NCBI GenBank assembly: GCA_940746715.1
Contig: CALNWN010000003.1
Span: 62,001 to 126,000, forward strand
Direction of reading: 5' to 3'
DNA length: 64,000 nucleotides
From: an uncultured Paraburkholderia sp.
Lineage (GTDB): Bacteria > Pseudomonadota > Gammaproteobacteria > Burkholderiales > Burkholderiaceae
The notes under the pieces are model-generated. The model saw only the letters and a program-made list of their open reading frames with translations. It was not told the origin of the DNA and made no database searches. A program made the position numbers and the translations under genes. Of the stretch, positions 28,313-37,183 are shown in pieces. Position 1 is the first letter of the stretch. Each line of letters opens with the position of its first letter.

Positions 28313-29283
28313 CGCCACGCTCCTTCTCGTCGACAAGCACGTCGTCGAGCAATTTGCTCATACCGGACGACGTCATCGCGGCAGTGCGCGAGGCTTTCGA
28401 ACTGCACGGACAGCGCGCGGGGCGCGTGTTCCCGGTCGTGCGCGAAAAGCTGACCACAGGCGGCATCTTCGGTATCAAGTCCGGAGACGTCGGCAGCCAG
28501 GACCTTCTGGGGTTCAAGGCGGCCGGCTTCTGGCCCATGAACCGGACGCTCGGCGGCGAAGCGCATCAGGGCCACCGTGCTGCTGTTCGATCCGGCCACC
28601 GGCCGGCCCATGTGCGTGATCGACGGCAACGCCATCACCACGGCGCGCACGGCCACGGCCGGCGCCTTGGGCTTTCCGTGCTGGCACGCTAGGATAGCGC
28701 AGTAGCCACGGTCTTCGGCACAGGCATTCAGGCGAAGGCGCAGCTCGCGTTTGCGCTGAGGACGCTACCTTCGCTGACGCATGTGAATTACGTCTCGGTA
28801 GATCGGGAACCGCGGGTAGAGTTTGAATCTTTGTTTGCGGACCAATGCATGTTGAAATGCGCCGCCAATGCGGACGAGGCGGTCGCCCAGAGCGACCTCA
28901 TCATCACCGCGACGACCGGTAGCAGCCCGCTTTTCGATGAAACAGCCCTCCGCGCCGGCACGCATTTGAACTGCGTCGGCTCGGACACCCGAGGTAAGCG
29001 CGAGTTCCAGTGGGCATCCTCGATCGAGCACGGATCGTCGTCGACGATCCTGGACGATCCTGGAGCAGGCCCGCGAGCTTGGAGAATTGCAATGGGCGCC
29101 GCACACGCCATCCATCGAGTGGGGGATCTGGTCACGGGCCGCGCCCAATGGCGGCGCGAACCGACAGATATCAGCGTGTTCGACATGACCGGCCTGGCCC
29201 TGCAGGACCTGATCGTCGCTCGATTGATCCACCGCCGCGCCACTAACCTCGGCCTCCGCGTCACCGTGGCGTGGCCCTGGTGA
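28302..29283 (+). pseudogene. Ornithine cyclodeaminase / mu-crystallin family, multiple lesions
   Basis: This is an OCD-family protein of about 315 residues. The start at 28302 gives MPSDATLLLVDKHVVEQ. Shifts occur near 28356 (LLIPDDVIAAVREAFELHGQ), 28565 (VLLFDPATGRPMCVIDGNAI) and 28670, then a TAG at 28690-28692, then DSAVATVFGTGIQAKAQLAF (NAD-binding GxGxQ) and LIITATTGSSPLFDETALR. A 10-bp tandem duplication at 29044-29063 causes another shift before the end RLIHRRATNLGLRVTVAWPW. DauB, an OCD homologue, is an anabolic L-arginine dehydrogenase paired with DauA. Clearly dead. Confidence 0.75.
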
Positions 29284-29358
29284 CCGCTGCCCTGGCCTGA
29301 ACCCGGAGTCCGGACGCTCTTGCAGCGATCCGGCATGCGCCAAAGAGGAGTCCGAAAC

Positions 29359-30466
29359 TTGAAATCGCACTATGTCGAGCCGCTCAGCGGCACCACCTAT
29401 CCTTTAGACACGCCCCGGTGGTGTTCGGACGACCGCAGACCACTCCTGATCTCGCCGCTGGCTGGAATTTCCCGGGACGACATCGACCGACGCCTTCGCT
29501 CGCAATGGCGCTATCGCGCATCGCTTCCAGTCGAGATCGCCTCTCCCATCTCCATGGGAGAAGGGTGCACGCCGCTCGTCCAGAAGACATGGGACGACCA
29601 CCGGCCGCATTTCAAGCTGGAGTGGTTCAGCCCCACCAGCAGCTTCAAGGATCGCGGCACCACGGTGATGCTCTCGATGTTACGGCAACCAAGGCGTCAC
29701 GTCCGTACTGGAAGACAGTTCGGGCAACGGCGGAGCGTCGGTGGCGGCTTATGGCGCTGCAGGCGCGATGGGTGTGAAGATTCTGGCACCCGCCTACGCG
29801 TCGCCCGCAAAGATCGCCCAGATGCGAGCCTGCGGGGCGGAGGTACAGCTGGTCGACGGGCCTCGACAGGCGTGTGAAGACGAGGCAGTCCGGCAGTCCG
29901 CGAGCATCTTCTACGCGAGCCACAATTGGCAGCCGTTTTTCCTCGAAGGGACCAAGTCGGTCGGCTACGAGATCTGGGAGGACCTCAACTTCTAGGCGCC
30001 GGACAACATCGTCATGCCTGCAGGCGCAGGCAGCAATGTACTGGGCTGTTATCTGGCGTTCTCGGAATTGATGCGCTCGGGTCAGATCCGCAAAATGCCC
30101 AAGCTCTTCGTTTGCCAGCCATTGAACTGCTCTCCGCTCTCCCATCGACGAAAGACCGTCTCCGAGGGGACGGCCATCGCCCATCCTCTGAGGCTCGCGC
30201 AGGTGGTCAACGCTGTCAGGGAGACGGGCGGGACGACCATCGCTGTGGAAGAAGAGGCAATCGTCGAAGCGCTCAGGCGGATTGCGCGATTAGGGCTTAT
30301 GCCTGAGCTGACTTCGGCGACTGCAGTTGCAGGATTCGATCGGCTTAGCCAGGTGGGGGCGATTCAGGCGCGAGAGGAGACGGTTGTCCTGTTGACAGGT
30401 ACGGGTATCAAGAACGCCGAAGCCATCGCCGATATGTACTCGGACACTCCCGAGACTCTTGTCTAA
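29359..30466 (+). pseudogene. Threonine synthase-like PLP enzyme, frameshift, deletion and amber stop
   Basis: This is a fold-type II PLP enzyme close to threonine synthase. TTG at 29359 after GAGGAG gives LKSHYVEPLSGTTYPLDTPR. The Schiff-base Lys is in EWFSPTSSFKDRGTTVMLS. A shift near 29690 leads to LEDSSGNGGASVAAYGAAGA, and the frame runs on to DLNF, a TAG at 29993-29995, then APDNIVMPAGAGSNVLGCYL. After KLFVCQPLNCSPL an apparent in-frame deletion of about 15 residues precedes KTVSEGTAIAHPLRLAQVVN. The end is intact. The family also includes diaminopropionate and other beta-replacing lyases, so the substrate is uncertain. Confidence 0.7.
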
Positions 30467-30478
30467 AGGCCCCATCTG

Positions 30479-31426
30479 ATGAAAATCGGACTCCTGAATT
30501 GCGGCGGCACCATCACGGAAAGCTATCAGGCCGATGGGACGATCAAGCGCCTATTGGCACGCGATCTGATCGCATTGAGCGGTAAGACAGGCTGGATCGG
30601 ATATGACATCGATCCCGTCGATAGCTGCGATTTGACCTTCGCCTCACTTTGCCGGGCTCGCGATGTCATGCGGCAGGATCGGGAGAGCGAAGCTTTCGTG
30701 ATGTGCTGCGGCACCGACGCAATGGAAGATGCCGCCTATGCCGCCGCGCTGCTTTTCGATCGCGACCGGCCTGTCGTTGTGACGGGTGCTGCGATTCCCG
30801 GCGACAACGCCAATGCCGATGGTCCGCGCAATCTGGCGGATGCTGCTAATCTGGCACGGGCCATGCCGCAGGGCGCGAGCGCCCTCGTTGCCTTCGCGGG
30901 ACGGATTTTCGATCCGGTTTCGATCGTCAAGATATGGCCGCAGGCCATTCAGCCCTTCGGACCGGAAACGGCGATCCGCGGCTCCATCGAGGCCGATATC
31001 GTCACGCTCACAGGATCGGGAGTCGTTGAGGAGAGTTACTCGAAACTCGATGTAGCCGATCTCGGCGCCCGCGTTGCGATCGTCATGGAGACGTTCGGGT
31101 CACTCGTTGGCTTCCCGGATATCTCCACACTCGACGGTATTGTCGTGGCAGGCAAGGGCGCAGGGGGCTTCTCGGCGCTGTCAGAGAGACTTTTAAGCGA
31201 AGCTGCGGCGCACATCCCTGTCGTGCTATCGACACGCTGCGCCCATGGTTTCCGGGTCAATCCAGCCGTCACCAAATATGCCTACGATCGCGCGCACAAG
31301 CTCGGCCTGATCACGGCAGGGTACGACGGTCTGAACGCATCAAAGGCACGAATTCGGCTCATCGCGGAACTGGGGGTCGTGCCGGTCGCAGCGAAAAGGC
31401 GGCGCGCTGACCAACTGCGCGAATAG
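30479..31426 (+). CDS. Asparaginase family protein
   Basis: This is a complete 315-residue type-II-like asparaginase/glutaminase without a signal peptide, so cytoplasmic. LLNCGGTITESYQADG carries the first catalytic Thr, FVMCCGTDAMEDAAYAAALL the second Thr-Asp pair, and VTGAAIPGDNANADGPRNL follows. GSGVVEESYSKLDVADLG and GKGAGGFSALSERL complete the C-terminal domain. It starts 12 bp after the threonine-synthase-like gene, in the same direction, and is the one intact gene of that set. It would release ammonia from asparagine or a related amide. Confidence 0.85.
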   Translation: MKIGLLNCGGTITESYQADGTIKRLLARDLIALSGKTGWIGYDIDPVDSCDLTFASLCRARDVMRQDRESEAFVMCCGTDAMEDAAYAAALLFDRDRPVVVTGAAIPGDNANADGPRNLADAANLARAMPQGASALVAFAGRIFDPVSIVKIWPQAIQPFGPETAIRGSIEADIVTLTGSGVVEESYSKLDVADLGARVAIVMETFGSLVGFPDISTLDGIVVAGKGAGGFSALSERLLSEAAAHIPVVLSTRCAHGFRVNPAVTKYAYDRAHKLGLITAGYDGLNASKARIRLIAELGVVPVAAKRRRADQLRE

Positions 31427-31566
31427 TACGGTGTCCCAATAGGCCCCACGTGGAGTAGGCAAAGCGCTGATCTCGATCCGAAGCCGTCTTCTTGGCGAGC
31501 GCACGAGAGAACGCCGCCGCGGACGGCGGCTATTCAGTGATTGCAGCAAAGAATGCACCGCTTCGA

Positions 31567-32712
31567 TCACATCTTCTCGACCTCCAGCAGGGTTCGCTTG
31601 CCCTTGACGTACTTGTAAAGAGAGATGGAGCTGTCCTTCAGGTCGCCGTGCTCGTCGAACCGGATATTACCAATCAGAGTGTCGAGATTGGTCGCGGGCA
31701 TCGCGGACAGGATGCCCGCGCGCGTGATCGAGTTCGAACGTTTCATGGCATCGACGATCACGTAGACGGCGCTGTACGCAACCGGCGAGTAGACCACCGG
31801 ATCGTGGCCGTACACGGCCTTCAGTTCCTTGCCGAACGCGGCGCTGCCGGACATCGCGGACATATCGCCACCCGCGACCGAGCAAACCAGGTTGTCGGCG
31901 GCGTCGCCGGCCAGCCTGGCCAGGTCGGTCGTGCAGACACCGTCGCCCGCGAGGATCCTGGCGCGGATTGCCAACTGCATGGCCTGCTTGGCGAAGGGAC
32001 CGCCGGTGGCGTCCTCGCCGCCATACATGATGGCGGCGGGGCGTTCGGCTTTGATCTTGGTCAGGATGGCCTTGAAGTCGGTGGCCTTGTCATTGGTCGC
32101 GTCGCGCGACAGCACTTGGATGCCTTGCGCCTTGGCGGTCTTCTCGAACTGGTCCGCAAGGCCCTGGCCGTAGGCCGTGGCGTCGTCGACTATCGCGACC
32201 GTCTTGACCTTCTGGTTTTGCGCGTACTTGGCGAGGGCGGGGCCCTGCTGGGCGTCGGTGCCGATCACGCGGAAGGCCGTCTTGTAGCCTTGCAGCGTGT
32301 ACTGCGGGTTGGTGGAGCCCGGGGTGATCTGGGTGACGCCGTTGTCGCGGTAGATTTTGGACGCGGGGATAGACACGCCGGAGTTCAGGTGGCCGATCAC
32401 GGCCACGACGCCGTCGTCGACCAGCTTCTGCGCGACATTCGTGCCGGTCCGGGGATCGGCCTGGTCATCCAGCGAATCGACCTCCAGGACGACCTTCTGG
32501 CCGCCGATGACCAGATTGCTGGCCTTGTTGATCTGCTGGACGGCGAGCTTGACGCCGTCGGCGGCATCCTGGCCCATGTGGGCGATGTTGCCGGTCAGCG
32601 GGGCAGCGCTGCCGATCTTCACAGTCACGTCGGCGAGAGCGGCTTGACCGTAGGCCATGGCGATGCAGGCGACAATCAGCGCGGCGCTGAGGGGTTTGAG
32701 TTTAAATTTCAT
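31567..32712 (-). CDS. Branched-chain amino-acid-type ABC substrate-binding protein (LivK-like)
   Basis: This is a complete 381-residue periplasmic binding protein, family 6 (Leu/Ile/Val type). A signal peptide (about 1-27, ending AALA-DVTVK) precedes the mature domain. KIGSAAPLTGNIAHMGQDA, VAQKLVDDGVVAVIGHLNSG and ASKIYRDNGVTQITPGSTNP are typical. GVCTTDLARLAGDAADNLVC contains two Cys that may form the disulphide seen in LivJ/K. No permease or ATPase gene adjoins. It is convergent with the asparaginase gene, so it could import that pathway's substrate. Confidence 0.9.
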   Translation of the reverse strand: MKFKLKPLSAALIVACIAMAYGQAALADVTVKIGSAAPLTGNIAHMGQDAADGVKLAVQQINKASNLVIGGQKVVLEVDSLDDQADPRTGTNVAQKLVDDGVVAVIGHLNSGVSIPASKIYRDNGVTQITPGSTNPQYTLQGYKTAFRVIGTDAQQGPALAKYAQNQKVKTVAIVDDATAYGQGLADQFEKTAKAQGIQVLSRDATNDKATDFKAILTKIKAERPAAIMYGGEDATGGPFAKQAMQLAIRARILAGDGVCTTDLARLAGDAADNLVCSVAGGDMSAMSGSAAFGKELKAVYGHDPVVYSPVAYSAVYVIVDAMKRSNSITRAGILSAMPATNLDTLIGNIRFDEHGDLKDSSISLYKYVKGKRTLLEVEKM

Positions 32713-33499
32713 AGCTTGAGCCTCTTGTTGAACTGGGTTGCTGTTGAAAAATGCGTGCGGCGTCTCCTATCGAAGTTGCCGGTATTGGCGACATTTCGAA
32801 TGTCGGTATTTGTCAGAGCAGCCCATCGACCGAGGGCAGGCTGATTAGCACTCCGTAGCGTAGCGATCCGCAACCTGGCCGCTCGTCCGCGGTCCATCTG
32901 TTCCGTGAGCCCCGTCGTTCTAGAAAGATTATCTAGAATTAAATAAAATGTATTGTAGGGGTAAACACCTGGCTCCAGTCCGGCCTCCGACTAGGGGCTG
33001 AACTACTGATAGATGGAGGGGAGGCCTAGAGTCGAAACAGATTCGCCGAATCTCGGTGCAGTCAGTTGACTTGAACGCAACGTCGCTCGCCGGATCGACA
33101 TGGGGACATGTGGCGTTGCCGATCCCGCAGATGCCTACCGCTGTTGGCGCCTCTGGGCTGAATGCGATCGGGATTACGCGAAGTCTCGAAGACCTCACAA
33201 GCAGCCGCCCATTCCGTCAAGCACGAGCGGCCGATGTGGGTCGGTCTTAGCCGACGGCATCAGGCACAGTTGGACCATCGGCGGGCATCCGCCGGTATGC
33301 AGGCGCACAAAGGGCTGAGCTGCTGCCGCGCATCCCGTTTCTGGCATTGTCGCAGTCTTGCCTGAAAAGGCGACGTGAAGTTCATAACGGCTACCTTTCA
33401 ACACGCAACCTCCGACACATACCGCTTTGGCGGCCGCTGACCCTCTCGAAGGCACACGCCCGCAGGCTCATTGCATGCGCCCGGAAGCATCTCCGTTCG
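32713..33499. other. Intergenic region of the LivK-like gene and LysR remnant
   Basis: This region of about 790 bases contains an AT-rich stretch with a 7-bp inverted repeat (32918-32938), probably regulatory. The C-terminal end of the LysR remnant may have extended here but is no longer recognisable. No gene is called. Confidence 0.4.
32918..32938. promoter_or_regulatory. Inverted repeat TTCTAGA-N7-TCTAGAA
   Basis: The arms TTCTAGA (32918-32924) and TCTAGAA (32932-32938) are perfect inverted repeats around AAGATTA, in a locally AT-rich segment about 206 bp upstream of the LivK-like start. The geometry suits a dimeric regulator. The factor is unknown. Confidence 0.45.
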
Positions 33500-34155
33500 T
33501 CAGTTCGGCACCTGTACCGTCTCGCCGCGTCGATGCATGACGAGCGGATAGAGATTGCCCGTGCGTCCCAGGAGAAACCGATGATACGGTGATGCGAGCT
33601 TTCGAGTTCCTGGGGATGCGAAGGAGTACCTGCCAACCCCAGATATCCGGGCGACGCGAAGACGCCGAGCGAGAGCTCCGTTACGCGCCGGGCGACCATG
33701 GATTGGTCGTTTGGCTCACCTCCACGCACGACGCAATCCACGTTCTCGCCGATGATATCGACGGTGCGGTCACTCACTCCCATGTCCAGTTGAATGTCGG
33801 GATAGCGAGCAAGGAATGCAGGAAGCGCTGGGATGAGGATCAGGCGGGCGAACGGGCTCGGCACGTCGACGCGAAGGCGACCGCGCGGTGTGGCCAATGC
33901 GCTCGAGAGGCTCGTCTCGGCGTCGTCCATATCGGCAAGCAGTCGGACCACACGGTCGTAATACGCGATGCCATCTGGCGTGACATTGATCTTGCGCGTC
34001 GTCCGGTTCAGCAGTCTGACGCGCAAGCGCGCTTCGAGTTGCTGCACCAGATGCGTCACGGTGGTCTTGCTCATATGAAGCGTTTCTGCCGCCTTCGTGA
34101 AGCTGCCTGCCTCGACTACCCGGACGAAAGCGCGCATTGCGTCGAAGCGGTCCAT
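33500..34155 (-). pseudogene. LysR-type regulator, frameshifted and 3'-truncated
   Basis: This is a CrgA-like LysR regulator. The N-terminus is intact: MDRFDAMRAFVRVVEAGSFT, then HMSKTTVTHLVQQLEARLRV (recognition helix) and NRTTRKINVTPDGIAYYDR. The effector domain shows RGRLRVDVPSPFARLILIPA and VDCVVRGGEPNDQSMVARRV. A shift near 33570 leads to FLLGRTGNLYPLVMHRRGE, then VQVPN and a stop at 33500-33502. About 60-70 C-terminal residues are missing. It was probably divergent from the RidA gene. Confidence 0.7.
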
Positions 34156-34271
34156 GACTGTTTCCTCGTGCTTGAACTGTTTGCATTCTACAAACAGTGA
34201 TGGACAGAGTTGACCGTTTATCGCGCGCGCGGGTCGGTAGAGTGGGGCTCATCGAAACCAATGATCAATCA

Positions 34272-34682
34272 ATGGAGGTGGAAGTGGGAAAGCGCGATGT
34301 GGTATTTCCGCCGGGACGTCGGGCGCTCTATGAGCGCAACCGGTACTCCCCGGCCGTGCGGGTGGATGGGTTGCTGTTCGTTTCGGGTCAGGTCGGCAGC
34401 CGCGAGGACGGAACGCCTGAGCCGGACCTGCAGGAACAGGTGCGGCTCGCTTTTCGGAACCTGAATGCGATCCTACGCGAGGCCGGATGCACGTTCGACG
34501 ATGTGTTGGACGTCACAGTGTTTATGGTCGATCCGCAATCGATCTTCGAGCGTGTCTGGAAGGTCGTGCCTGAGTTCTGGGGCGATGCGCCGCATCCGAC
34601 GCTCACCGCAGTCGGAGTCACCTGGCTTTACGGCTTCGACTTTGAAATCAAAGTCGTTGCGAAGCTTCCGCTCTATGATTGA
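34272..34682 (+). CDS. RidA family protein
   Basis: This is a complete 136-residue member of the Rid/YjgF family, whose founder hydrolyses reactive 2-aminoacrylate-type enamines. It reads VVFPPGRRALYERNRYSPAV, VDGLLFVSGQVGSREDGTPE, then LREAGCTFDDVLDVTVFMVD and APHPTLTAVGVTWLYGFDFE. The ATG at 34272 overlaps a GGAGG at 34274-34278, so GTG at 34284 is a good alternative start. It is divergent from the LysR gene. RidA partners often sit beside PLP lyases such as the ones at 29-30 kb. Confidence 0.8.
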   Translation: MEVEVGKRDVVFPPGRRALYERNRYSPAVRVDGLLFVSGQVGSREDGTPEPDLQEQVRLAFRNLNAILREAGCTFDDVLDVTVFMVDPQSIFERVWKVVPEFWGDAPHPTLTAVGVTWLYGFDFEIKVVAKLPLYD

Positions 34683-34936
34683 CGCGTTGGTTCAGCGAAC
34701 GGGCGTCTTTTCTTGACAACGGGCCTAAGGTTTGCGACTTTGGAACGACCGCTGGACCTCGATAAGAGACGTACTTCGGGACCGGTTTCGAAGGTCGGCT
34801 TGGGGTCGGTTGGGCGTCTTCCCCGACGGCCAATTGCTGCAACGACGGCGGAGTGAAGAGGTGCATCGCTACGAAGCTCGAGCCTCCGACTTCCTTTCAT
34901 TGTTCCGATCATGTCTGAGTCGTTGAAAGGTCTATC

Positions 34937-35833
34937 ATGGGAACTGGGAGCTTCCATGCGTTGCCAGCATCCGAACATCGAATGAAGCCACTACGCAATA
35001 CCGACTCCGTCCTAGGGGAGTGGTACGTCGACACCGCGTGCATCAATTGCGGCGCATCGCGTCACGTCGCGCCCGGGCTTATTGCCGAACGAAACGACAA
35101 GAGCGTCTTCGTTCGGCAGCCGGTCACGCCCGAGGACCAGCTCGCTGCCTGGCGTGCAGTGTTGATATGTCCTACGGCATCGGTACGCAGCGAAACGAAG
35201 CAGCCGCGCCCGAGCGCTGCGATCTTTCCGCAGCAAATCATACCGGGGGTATGGCGCTGCGGATTCAACGCTCGGCCGTCGTTTGGCGCGCATTCTTATT
35301 TCGTGGCGCGGCCAGACGGCAATCTGCTGATTGACTCACCGAGGTATGCGGCGGAACTGGTGAAATGGTTTGACGCTTCCGGGGGAATTGCGCATATCCT
35401 TCTGTCGCACCGTGACGACGTCGCGGACGCAGACAAATACGCGCGCCGGTTTCGAGCCCGTGTCTGGATCCACCGCGAAGACAGGTCGGCTGCCCCCTAT
35501 GCGACGGATCTGCTCGACGAATCACCACCGATCGTCGCGGCAGGTGTACGCGCAATCCCGGTACCCGGGCACACTCGGGGTAGCGTCGTGTACCTGCTTG
35601 AGGATCGCGTCTTCTCGGGGGATTCACTTGCCTGGAGTCCGCGTGAGCAGGACCTCGTTGCGTTCAGGGACGCGTGCTGGTATTCATGGACCGAACTCAC
35701 GGAATCGCTCGGCAAGCTGGCCGCGTATCGTTTTGAATGGCTGCTTCCTGGACATGGCTGGCTCGCGCACTTGCCGGCACACGAGATGACGGCTCGTTTG
35801 CTCGCGTTGGTCGCTCGTATGGGAAGCGGTTGA
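34937..35833 (+). CDS. Metallo-beta-lactamase-fold hydrolase with ferredoxin-like N-terminus
   Basis: This is a complete 298-residue protein. The first about 80 residues resemble a 3Fe-4S/4Fe-4S ferredoxin region (VDTACINCGASRHVAPGLIA, with further Cys in LICPTASV), but the usual Cys spacing is reduced, so a cluster is doubtful. The rest is an MBL fold: ILLSHRDDVADADKYARRF (HxxDD-like metal site variant), AIPVPGHTRGSVVYLLED, VFSGDSLAWSP and LPGHGWLAH. The expected HxHxDH is replaced by SHRDDVAD. Substrates of this group are unknown. Confidence 0.75.
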   Translation: MGTGSFHALPASEHRMKPLRNTDSVLGEWYVDTACINCGASRHVAPGLIAERNDKSVFVRQPVTPEDQLAAWRAVLICPTASVRSETKQPRPSAAIFPQQIIPGVWRCGFNARPSFGAHSYFVARPDGNLLIDSPRYAAELVKWFDASGGIAHILLSHRDDVADADKYARRFRARVWIHREDRSAAPYATDLLDESPPIVAAGVRAIPVPGHTRGSVVYLLEDRVFSGDSLAWSPREQDLVAFRDACWYSWTELTESLGKLAAYRFEWLLPGHGWLAHLPAHEMTARLLALVARMGSG

Positions 35834-35966
35834 AGTCGCTGGAACGGTGCCATCCCGCATGACGCGCCTTCAATCCGTTAGCTTCTCGGCCTGCAATGAG
35901 GTGGCGATACTCGGACAAAACTGGACTTTCCCAGCATCGCTCTTTCAATCGTCGGCTATATACCCC
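35834..35966. other. Short spacer before the ClC remnant
   Basis: There is no gene here. The junction with the ClC coding sequence lies near 35967. Confidence 0.3.
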
Positions 35967-36553
35967 GTAACTGGCCATCACCGGCAAGAGCAAGACGTCG
36001 CCGAAAGTGGAGATCCTTAAGCCGCTCGCCTCGGCGATCGCCATCGGCAGCGGCGGACCTTTTGGTGCAGAAGGGCCGATCATCATGACGGGCGGAGCGA
36101 TCGGTTCGCTCATTGCCCAATACTTTCACCTGTCGAGCGCAGAAAGAAAGGCGCTTCTGGTGGCGGGCGCGGTGGCCGGCATGACCGCGGTGTTCGGCAC
36201 ACCCGTTGCGGCTGTGCTGCTCGCCATCGAGCTCCTGTTGTTCGAACTTGCGGCCTCGCAGCCTTCTGCCGGTCGCCATCGCGTGCGCTGTGGCGGGTTT
36301 CACCCGGCCGCTGCTTTTGGGCAGCGGTCCTTTGTTTCCGCGGCATACGTTGCCGCTCGGCCCAATGGGTCTCGTGTCGTCGCTCGTCGCAGGCGTGATT
36401 ACCGGTGCGTTGTCCTGGTGTCCACGGGGCTCTACAAGGTAGAGGATATGTTCGGCAAGCTACTGATCCACTGGATGTGGTGGCCGGCATTGGGTGCAAT
36501 CGCAGTCGGTATCGACGGCTATTTTCAGCCACGCACGCTCGGTGTCGGATATG
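35967..36553 (+). pseudogene. ClC chloride channel fragment
   Basis: This is a central part of a ClC antiporter/channel: ITGKSKTSPKVEILKPLASA, AIAIGSGGPFGAEGPIIMTG (the GxFxP selectivity region appears as GGPFGAEGP), SAERKALLVAGAVAGMTAVF and GTPVAAVLLAIELLLFELRP. After shifts near 36244 and 36425 come VAGFTRPLLLGSGPLFP and KLLIHWMWWPALGAIAVG, ending GYFQPRTLGVGY. The N-terminal third and the C-terminal third are gone. The conserved external glutamate (GAEGP) is kept. It is non-functional. Confidence 0.7.
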
Positions 36554-36554
36554 C

Positions 36555-36962
36555 GCAATTCGCACTAGACGAACAGGCAACGAAGGTGCGCAACGAATGG
36601 GAGATTGGTGATGCGGCAGCTTGGTCGGCGACGCGTGATGTTCAACTTGAACGGGATCGATTGCCCGAGAATAGAGCGAGAATTGATGCCGAGATTGCAT
36701 TGCAGGAGCGAGCGCGAGTCTTCGAGTATCAGCGTACATCGGAAAAGAAGTATTCGAGAATATGATCGGTTACATCATGAAGATGGAGAGATCCGATGAT
36801 GGCCCGCATCATTTCCATTGCATTTTCTTCTTTGACGGTCAGAAGGTGCAGAGCGTCAAATATCTCGTGAAGAAAATCGAGGCGTACTGGTCAAGACGAT
36901 CGATACACGTGCGCATGGCGCCGTTGTTTTCAAGGCAAATAAAGATGGAGCCTGGCGAATGA
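36555..36962 (+). pseudogene. Inovirus Gp2 / YagK-YfjJ-type remnant
   Basis: A fragment reads EYQRTSEKKYSR, then after a one-base shift IGYIMKMERSDDGPHHFHCI, FFFDGQKVQSVKYLVKKIEA and YWS. The HxHxxxFF and DG..KV...I..YW pattern matches the YagK/YfjJ C-terminal domain of inovirus Gp2-like proteins found in filamentous phage and plasmid remnants. The upstream 190 bases are also open (VRNEWEIGDAAAWSATRDV) but not recognised. It sits directly against the ClC fragment, so a phage relic was cut in here. Confidence 0.45.
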
Positions 36963-37183
36963 AATGAGCTCGCTGTTGAACCGGTCGGCCGCCTCGATGA
37001 ATGGCGCGTGACCCACTCCTTCGTACATTGAAAGGAGGGAGTTCTTCAGCACCTCGCTCAGGCGCGAGGCCAGCGTCGGTTTCACGAAGCTATCGTGCGT
37101 TCCGTGGCTCACAAGAACCGGAACCGGGAGAGAAGCAAGTAGTTCGTCATAGACGAGTGCGCAGTTCAGTCGCCCAAGCGTGT
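36930..37183 (-). pseudogene. C-terminal fragment of an alpha/beta hydrolase
   Basis: The minus strand reads CALVYDELLASLPVPVLVSH, GTHDSFVKPTLASRLSEVLK, NSLLSMYEGVGHAPFIEAAD and RFNSELISFARLHL. GTHD and GVGHAPF carry the acid and His of the triad, as in haloalkane-dehalogenase- or BioH-like esterases. The nucleophile half is lost at about 37184, where a CoA-transferase fragment begins. Confidence 0.6.

Noticed and set aside
31492-32844. Long plus-strand frame over the LivK-like gene
   Set aside because: It is antisense to an intact binding protein with a signal peptide; composition (His/Asp/Gly-rich) is that of a shadow.
33195-33455. Minus-strand frame after the LysR remnant
   Set aside because: No family resemblance and no start; likely decayed or non-coding.
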